Part shown: piece by piece, positions 57,007 through 64,000 of the stretch
Layout of the letters: every line of letters begins with the position of its first letter
Numbering within the stretch: the first letter of the stretch is position 1
Origin: Lasiosphaeris hirsuta
Taxonomy: Eukaryota; Ascomycota; Sordariomycetes; Sordariales; Lasiosphaeriaceae
DNA: 64,000 nt
Direction of reading: 5' to 3'
Assembly (NCBI GenBank): GCA_030549175.1
Contig: JAUKUA010000001.1
Coordinates: 1,860,001 to 1,924,000, forward strand
Program-made: the position numbers and the translations under genes
Notes under the pieces: model-generated
What the model was told of the DNA's origin: nothing
The model's database searches: none
What the model saw: only the letters and a program-made list of their open reading frames with translations

Positions 57007-58005
57007 CTAATGCTGACAGCGACAGGGGCGGTCTTTGAAGTACTGTGTTTTGGCTTTTTCGGCGCTATTTAGAGTAAACGGAACGTTAGCAAAGGCAATA
57101 TATTTCCCGAGAAATGCCTCGGTTTCATTGACATACATATCCCGAGCTGTGCAGGTCAAGTAGTCGCTGATTGCACTGTAATTGCAGTAAGCGGCGTGCT
57201 TGAACAACTCCTCCATGAGGGCAAGCTTCTCCTCAGTCAGCGCCTTCTCTTCCGCTACGAGTTCGGCGTTCAAATCCTCCAGGTCTCTTGTGGCAGACTC
57301 TATCCGCTCCTTCTCTTCTCTCTCCCTTTGTCGGCCTTTCATGCCGGTTTCACGATGATATGCACGGTGACATGCACGGTATGCGCGAATCTCTTCTGGC
57401 TCTGGGGAGCCTGACACCCGACCCTTGATACGAGCCCGCTTATGGGAGCGCAGAGTGCCGGAGGGCTCTGCACTCGAGTTTGAGATCGCGGGCGAGCTCA
57501 CGGAAGGGTGCTTTAAGTGAACTTTTGCTGGAACCGAGGCGTCTAGGATCTGGGGAGCCTTCTGCGGATCGGGTGCGGGCTCTAGGCGTCTGGAAGGCGC
57601 TGTTTGACTGGGTGCTGTCCAAGTCTGTGGCCCCCATGAGCTTGAGGGGCTAGAAGCCGGCTGACTTGAGATAGACTCCTAGAGACTGTCTAATTCTAAT
57701 GTAGACAAGATATAATAATGAGGCGAAGTTAGACCTGTTGATTGAGCGAGAAAGGTTCCGTAAATGTCAGAGTTGATATCGTCTGACCCGCGATGAAAGT
57801 CGGCTTCCGGATTGGTATAGTATCCTACAGGGTCGGTTAAGGGAGGGAAAGGCCCTGAAATAACTTCTAAATCGCCTTGGAAGTCATGGCAGCCTAGGGT
57901 TAAAGGGTGAGGAGCTACGGTGTCATCAGGAGACTGTATGATGGACTCGAGCGCGAGTCCTCGCTGTTCATTGTGGCTATTCCAAAAGCCAGAGCCGTCC
58001 TCCAT
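57007..58005 (-). pseudogene. bZIP-like transcription factor gene with in-frame TAG
   Basis: One continuous minus-strand frame from the ATG at 58005 to the TGA at 57007, interrupted only by a TAG at 57679-57681 (context L-TAG-E, where CAG would give Gln). Without that stop the product would be 332 aa. The first part (about 108 residues up to the stop) is acidic and proline-rich like an activation region. The downstream part (SHKRARIKG, then RAYRACHRAYHRETGMKGRQ) resembles a diverged basic region, followed by a heptad-like coiled coil (DLEDLNAELVAEEKALTEEK) and the KHAAYCNYSAISDYL tail typical of fungal ATF/CREB-like bZIPs. The invariant Asn-x7-Arg of the basic region is not evident. A splice that skips the stop was tested by eye and loses the frame. 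Either it is a recent pseudogene or the stop is read through, polymorphic or an error. Confidence 0.65.
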
Positions 58006-60108
58006 CAATACCAAAATGGGGTTTGGCGTGGTGTTTGTGTCGAACGGCAAAGACGGCGCACACAATAAGGGTCCCCCCTGAACAACCAAAAAAAGGGGTA
58101 GGAAGATATTGATCGAGGCCAAGGCTGTCACAAGAAACGGGGCATAGGGGAAAGAATGACAGATCCAAATGTAGGTTCGAGTCCTGGATTTGTACTACTC
58201 GGCGCAAGAGTTCGGAAGTAACGACTTAAAGGCAACCACGGTTCTCGTCAGCCAGCAAACCTACACTAAAGGATGAGCAAGGTCGGAACGCCGCTTGGGC
58301 AGATGCTTAGGAAGATCTCATTGGGTCTTCACAAGACGGCTGCTCCGACCCTAGTCGGCTTCTAACCAAGCGTGCATCGGCAAAAAGAAACATCAAGCAA
58401 GTCAACTACCGAAGAAGGTGTAGCTCTGAGTCCTCACACCTTTACTGGCGGGCCAAGGGCTGTGTGGCTTACTGTGTCAGACTGGGGCCCTGTTCTCCCT
58501 GCGTAAATGTGAAGAGGTTGAGTGATCGTCGAGCTGCAAGATTTCGGATGGGTAGGAGGCCAGGAGGTATGGGTGCCCGCCACATTATCCACCGTCTCGA
58601 GCACGTCCAAGTTCTGTCACAACCCGGAGGATCATCCGCTGTGTGCAAGTGTTTTTGCAGCAGTGGCTTGGCGGCGGATAGGGACGTGCTTCGAGACCCT
58701 GTCATGGAGATGAGGAATGCCCCACAAAGGATCTCCAGGGACTAGGGGTTCAGGACAGGTTAGCGCTGCATTGCTGGGTAGGGCTGTGATTGTCAACGGG
58801 ATCGCCGTTAGTAAGCCCCGCCTCTATATCAACGTCGAGGGGCCAGTAGCTGGTGTGGATGCCACAGTTCTAAATTATCCTGTTGAAGTCAAAGTTGGCG
58901 GAATCATGTTTCTTGCGCAACCAGCGAGGAGTGCAAAACAACCCAAATCGCACTATTTCCCCTCCTTCAGGGCAGTCTTCTTCCTCCGACCGACAATGGC
59001 TTACGCCTCATCCACATCCCGGACACGTCAACCCAGTGGTAGCTCGAGATACGGCTTAGGCTGACGGGTGCTGGAACCGAAGTCGACACCCGAGAGACAG
59101 TAGCGAATTGAGATCCAGCGGTCGACCGAGGTTGAAGGGGCGTCGTCGAGAGGAAGATGCGGCGAATGCTAGTCACAGTGACAGAACCCGAGCCAACGGT
59201 ACAAGATACGAGCGCTCCACAGAGCACAGCATCGCCCGTCACATGCATATTGTAGCAACCAGCAGAAATTTATCCAGAATGTCGCCGCGGGAGACGTCGG
59301 CGGTGTGAAGCGCGATGCGTGTGCGTGTTAGGGACGGCGATAGCACTGGTTGTCCACTTCTCATGACATGAACTTTGGATGATTGGGCCTCGGGGTATAT
59401 TGTGGCTTTGGACCTGTGGTGGCCACATCTCAGAGTTGTGGGTGTGCGGCGAGCCAATCGACGCCTTTTTTTCTCGCGTCGGCGCGAACCCAAAGGACTA
59501 CGATGGCGACTCGGTATCGCATTCTGACTGTCGCCTCCACTGACAGGATCTACTCGCAGGAATTGATCAGTAAGTATCATCCAGTCGAGTTGAATTGGTG
59601 GTCTCGCACCCCTGTATCCTCAGCTCACACCTGTTCTCTCCGAAAGTTTGTCGGGGCTGTCGAGGAATCTAGATCGCGACGCAGGGGAATCCGGGCTTAC
59701 AATAAAATGATGATAGGTTATTCAAGTCCCTACCACTAGGAAGGGATGATCAATCCGAGGTGTATAGATAGATGGCTAGTAGCAGTGGCGATGGCCAGAG
59801 CAGAAAAGAAGCAAATGCAAATGCAAAATCCTTCTTTCTTTTCCGTTCCCCACCATAACCTGTCAACAAGGTTGCTCCTTCCTCCTCCAACAACCAACTT
59901 GAGCATAGGTAACAACTTAGCCCAAGCGAGGCCTGAGCTATAGGTACCTTTCTGTAAGAACCCCCCCGTCCCGTCCTCCCTGGTCGCAAGATTTTTCTCC
60001 TAATCAATCCTCTTCCCTAGCCCAGTCCAAGCAATTTTCGGCACTTCCCAGGCCATCGCAGCCCCTGGGCCACTTTTATCCACAGCCAGGGCCTTCGGAA
60101 ACTTCAAG
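58006..60108. other. 2.1 kb spacer, no supported gene
   Basis: Short ORFs only. A possible start at 59503 (MATRYRILTVASTD) is followed by a GTAAGT donor near 59571 but splices into a stop within eight residues, so I do not call it. Confidence 0.4.
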
Positions 60109-60459
60109 TTATGGGAGCAGCAGGTCAACCGTCGGCTCGAGGATTTCAGCTGGATAAGGCGAGCACGTAGTGGACAGCGTCAAGTCCAGCACTGCTACGT
60201 TGCGAGTAGCCTCTTCAACGATGCCGGCTTGCTCTTCGAGGAGTGTATTCTCGTACACGAGGCCCGGGAAGCGAGGATGCCAGGAGCGCAGACATTCGAG
60301 AAGCCATTCGGCAGTCTGTCGTTCCGTATCAACGCCATTGCCACCTGGCTGGAGTCCAGTATCAGATGCATCCATATTGCGGTATTGGTAGCGGCCGGGG
60401 TTCGACGGGGTCGAGCGTAGTTTCCTTCGTTGCCTCTTCGATCGATGGCTCGTTTGCAT
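60109..60459 (-). CDS. Small orphan ORF
   Basis: A minus-strand frame of 116 codons from the ATG at 60459 to 60109. It has a basic N-terminus (HRSKRQRRKLRS) and an acidic/amphipathic middle (RQTAEWLLECLRSWHPRF, LLEEQAGIVEEATRN). No known motif, splice site or promoter element supports it. It may be a chance ORF. Confidence 0.25.
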   Translation of the reverse strand: MQTSHRSKRQRRKLRSTPSNPGRYQYRNMDASDTGLQPGGNGVDTERQTAEWLLECLRSWHPRFPGLVYENTLLEEQAGIVEEATRNVAVLDLTLSTTCSPYPAEILEPTVDLLLP

Positions 60460-60823
60460 CAAGTTGGTGCTCGCGTCGTCACTGCGTCGTTTTTCAAGCT
60501 ACTCTTGCTGACTGGTGTTCCTGTACGGTGTGTTGGCGCTTTACCCACTTCAGAGCAAGATGGGTCATCGGGGTCGAGACTAGCAGAAGCAATAAGCGGT
60601 GACCAAGAGAGGAAAAAAAATACACTTCAACGGTTGCCCGTCTGATAAGCCTGACGTTGAGAGGCGAAGGGGTAGAGTCAAGTGACTTTAGATCGGAGGA
60701 GATGTAATCTGCTTGCCGTGAGTAGCTCTTGGGCATCAGAAAGCAGCCGCATATCTATATCGGGTTGAATAGGGAGGTGGCCGACCACGTACCCCCTGCA
60801 GACAGACGTAAGGCTGTCTTCCC

Positions 60824-60845
60824 AAAAAAAAAAAAAAAAAAAAAA
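60824..60845 (+). repeat. A22 homopolymer
   Basis: An uninterrupted run of about 22 A. The length may be imprecise. Confidence 0.9.
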
Positions 60846-60870
60846 GAGAGGGTGGAAGTAATAGATCACC

Positions 60871-61256
60871 CTAGCTAACACCAGCCAACCAGCGAGACCC
60901 CTTCGTCGACACCTCTTTTATTGAGGAGCTAGCAGCCCCGCTGGGCATCCCGTTAAATCCAGGAGAAAACTCCCGAATCAAACATTGAAAGATGATGGAG
61001 TGTCTCTCGCAACCCTTCATCTTGGAGGCGGTCATATCAAGCATCCTCTTCCTGACAATTCGGTCGGCGTCAACCAACACACTTCCCGGGCAGAGGCGAG
61101 CGGGTCAAATTCCGAAAGCAGGCTACGGTCGATCAGCTCTTCCAGGCTAGACGTGTGGAGTGTATCGACTAGCTCTAGGACTCGCCCCGAATGAGAGCCA
61201 GCAACCTGCGGCCTGCCCAACTGCGCCCCGTTTTCCATTCGTTGCGGTGTCGACAC
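60871..61256 (-). pseudogene. Frameshifted minus-strand ORF pair
   Basis: Two minus-strand frames abut: one containing LVDTLHTSSLEELIDRSLLS (to about 61085), the other VDADRIVRKRMLDMTASKMK (from about 61080 to 60871). Both look like helical, charged protein sequence. They would be continuous if a GTGTG at about 61077-61082 were two bases shorter. The family is unknown. It could also be coincidence of two overlapping open frames. Confidence 0.25.
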
Positions 61257-62786
61257 TTCATCATTTTAGCCGACGTCGGATGCCGGCTCTGGGGGGCGTA
61301 TCAAAAGGTCAAGAGAAGATTCACAGATACTGTAAGTTGCGACAATGGTTGACTCGAGGAGGTATGGAAGGTTGTGTAATGGAAGAGGGAGAAACACGAT
61401 TTCGACTGGGAGAAACCTCACGAGTACATAAGACGACTACGAACGGCTTGGGCCTTGATGGGCATTGATAAGGGAGCCACATCTTCTGCCGATTTACGAA
61501 AGCATTGCTTATGATGTGCGCAATGGACCTTCTGCCCACCCCACGGGGGGCTTCGATTCCCCGTTCTGGAGATCCCGGGGTCAATGGAGATTTATGACTG
61601 CCGAGATCATTCGCTGTAGCCGGTGGCTTCAGATCATGTCCTAATGGCTGCGGGGATTTCTAGTGGGGGGTGTTTTCCTCCATAGGTACTCAGTGAGGCC
61701 TCTGTTGGAAGTGGTTTATTGCGGACTGCAGACCGGCCAGCCACCCCCATCACCGCAATCCACTCCCTTCCTGAGGTCTTAAGCCCAATCTACAGACCCG
61801 CCGAGAAGCAGCTTCCTCCACGGCGGTACGAAAATATGCCGAAAAAAAAAAAGAAAAACGCCATCATACGGGACGAATATTTTCCCCAAGGGATGCATTT
61901 GCAACAGTCGAGCTGAACTTACCCAAGACACGGTATCTCCAGCACGCAGAGGGATTATATAAAGAGGACGAACAAGCGGTTCTTGAAGCGTTTGGGGGCG
62001 TAAAGATGCCCTGGAGTAGAGTTGTTTTTACAGCAACATCAAGCATAGGTATGGTGGCACAACAGCTGGAGATTGGCATGGCGCTGCACTGCGTCTACTA
62101 TTGATTGTCCCCGAGCGCCCGCATGGCCTGACAGCAGGGCCATAAAGACCTCAAAAGCGGGTTTTACCTTTCTTGGTTATTATGCGTAACGGAAAACAAG
62201 CTGCTTGTTTGACGTCTCGAGGCCAATTTTGAGGTAGCTTGGAAAATACGAGGGGCTAGGTCTTTTCTCAAAAACAAATTGATAAGCTAACCGCAGCATG
62301 TAGGGTATTATCCAAGACACCTTGAGCAGGTATGTACGTACAATCAGGCCCGCCAGCCCGCCCCCACGATAGAGTATATGATTCCCTACTTCTCTACAGG
62401 CCACTTCAGACCGAACCTGAGATAGAGTTACAGCATGGCGGGGGTATATTTAACTCCGTGATTGCATCCTAGCTCGACCTCTTTCTTGCCTCGCTATCAC
62501 ATACCTTGTTTGTTACGGGCCCCATGGCGGCATGAGTATTTATTAGGTGTCCGTGATATTTCCGGCCGTGACCACGGCTCTTCTGGTTAAGAGGCCATGT
62601 GGATTCTCATGCGTTCTATCGCGGTGGTGTGTTGGGCTCTGCATTGTGGCAACGGGTGTTGAGACCGCTCCACCAAGTGTATACCCCAGAGTTATACCGG
62701 CTTTATTGGAGTCGTCACAAATACCTGAGATGCTTTGGGTGCCTCATGGTCAATTCTCTGTCCTGAGAAGGGACAAATAAAGACGA
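61257..62786. other. 1.5 kb spacer, no supported gene
   Basis: No ORF with coding character. An A-rich stretch (A11 then A5) lies near 61842-61859. Nothing else seen. Confidence 0.4.
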
Positions 62787-63376
62787 TCATCCGTACCCCC
62801 CTTGGTTTACATACAAGGAATCGCCCGAGTCAGTCTCGGTGTCTTCCGAGTCGGCCCTGTCATCTTGGAGCGCCTCTCGGTTCTCGGTTTCGATGGGGCG
62901 ATCCGGAAGGTTGAAAAAGTTACTATTTGATGGCGGCTCCTCTCGACCGTGGATCCCGCTGACATGGCTGGGCCCAGATTCGAACGAGGATATTTCTGAG
63001 CTTCGGGGGAGTCTGCGATTCAGGAACCCCATTCACCGTAAGATGAGTTCCTCGTGCTTGGTGATCTCCGCAGTGGCCATTTGCGAGCAGCACATCGTTT
63101 TCGGAGTCATCGACCCTTAGAGGTGAAAGCTCGACCACGGAAGGGTATGGCATGCTTGGCGCCGCGTCAAGGAGACAAAAGGGGAATGCTATAGTGGAAT
63201 GCTATATCATTCTCATTCGCCATCTTGTGTTGATCGATTCCCAAATGACGGCGACGCCGGAGCACGGTATTGACACCGGAAAGTGTTTTGATAAAGGTTA
63301 AAGATGGTAGGTCAAGAAAAGAACTAGGGTTGGAGCTTGTTTTTCTATACATCGTCCAGCATCTTCTCCTACTCAC
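62787..63376 (-). other. Possible orphan gene or relic
   Basis: Minus-strand open segments 63376-63167 (DLPSLTFIKTLSGVNTV), 63153-62923 (SVVELSPLRVDDSENDVLLA) and 63032-62787 (acidic C-terminus ADSEDTETDSGDSLYVNQ) follow each other in different frames with small overlaps. The last two could be one acidic protein with a frameshift near 63030. No intron joins them cleanly and no domain is recognised. Confidence 0.2.
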
Positions 63377-64000
63377 CTACTTATGCCCCCTAGATCCGAG
63401 GTACAAAAAGGGGCTAGTTATGGCAGCAATATAACGTGGGAACACAAGGCCCTCCTTGGGACACTAATTGACGAGAACGGTGTTGGTGGTGAGTTAGAAG
63501 CGTTCATCACCAAATCACACTTTTATTCTCAAGATGCTGACTTGACCGGGCTCCACAGCTGTCATGCCGTGTCCCGGGGAAACACATACACGAAACCGCC
63601 TCTGGGGAACGGGGAGGGATTTTCCCATCCATCTCTTCTTCCAAAAAATGAAGGGCGGGTGGAGTGAAAGAAAAAGACGGCGGGTTTGGTCCAGCAGTGT
63701 GCGAGGAGTGGCGAAATGTCTCCCTCCTTTGCAGATGGCGTATGCAAGCCAAACCCGATTCTGATGAACTGGAATCAGATACGGTATTCAGACTTCCTTG
63801 GACCCCCATCGCGCTGCTTTGTGTTCTCCTTGTATCCTGCTTGCCTAGGGTAAGGGAGGAATGCTCAAATCGGGGATGTTATGCAACCATTCTCTTTGCG
63901 CCACGGGCGGCTATCTGAGGGGGCGGGAGCGGGGATCCAAGTGCGCCATGCGCCATGCGCCTTGCATGTCGGCAGCGACGGGGGCGAAATTTGGAGGGGC
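63377..64000. other. Right-end spacer
   Basis: No supported gene. A short tandem GCGCCAT motif (about 2.5 copies) lies near 63942-63961. Confidence 0.35.

Noticed and set aside
58123..58200. tRNA-like T-arm (GTAGGTTCGAGTCCTGG)
   Set aside because: The stem has a mismatch at its base and no matching acceptor, D-arm or anticodon arm can be formed upstream.
59503..59760. Possible small spliced gene starting MATRYRILTVAS
   Set aside because: Splicing at the GTAAGT leads to a stop within eight residues; no other support.
1..64000. CRISPR array, rRNA, 5S rRNA, intact transposon or biosynthetic cluster
   Set aside because: Looked for regularly spaced repeats, dispersed-5S motifs, transposase or reverse-transcriptase motifs and backbone synthase genes; found none.

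Overview
The window looks like nuclear DNA of a filamentous ascomycete (Pezizomycotina). A Sordariomycete, perhaps of the Sordariales, is most likely, but I infer this from gene style rather than from a diagnostic marker. The evidence is short spliceosomal introns (46-94 bp) with GTRNGT donors and CTRAC-type branch points, fungal-type EMC1, RTCA, TCD and OCH1-like proteins, long gene-poor spacers, and mono- and dinucleotide tracts. I see no rRNA, tRNA or CRISPR array and no intact transposon.

Layout. At the left end is EMC1 (130-3096, +), an ER membrane complex subunit. It is followed by a pyrimidine-rich leader with its own intron (3.1-4.2 kb) that feeds a broken superfamily-1 helicase gene (4.2-6.5 kb). 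After a 6.3 kb spacer comes an EST1/SMG-type DNA/RNA-binding protein with an N-terminal zinc finger (12856-15453, +, three exons). From 15.5 to 43.4 kb the window is gene-poor. It holds orphan genes (a short spliced ORF at 29.4 kb, and two genes at 28.1 and 36.8 kb that share a C-terminal motif), a decayed minus-strand gene at about 19.7-20.6 kb, and several weak ORF clusters.

From 43.4 to 56.0 kb lies a compact conserved block: an OCH1-like GT32 glycosyltransferase (+), an AIG2-like gamma-glutamylcyclotransferase (-), a fatty acyl-CoA synthetase (+), a small secreted six-cysteine protein (+), a short-chain dehydrogenase (-), a mitochondrial tRNA t6A dehydratase TCD (+) and RNA 3'-phosphate cyclase RTCA (-). 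TCD and RTCA converge, and the SDR and TCD diverge from a shared 0.9 kb promoter region. Beyond 56 kb the sequence is accessory again: a bZIP-like gene broken by a single in-frame TAG (57.0-58.0 kb, -), then weak or frameshifted ORFs.

The conserved genes do not form one pathway. RTCA, TCD and the EST1-like protein all concern RNA metabolism, but their proximity looks coincidental. The main theme of the window is a contrast between intact housekeeping genes and accessory stretches that hold orphan genes and gene relics, several of them broken at TAG or TAA codons that one C-to-T change from CAG or CAA could explain. I found no convincing new multi-gene system. The best candidate for something undescribed is the orphan pair at 28.1 and 36.8 kb.
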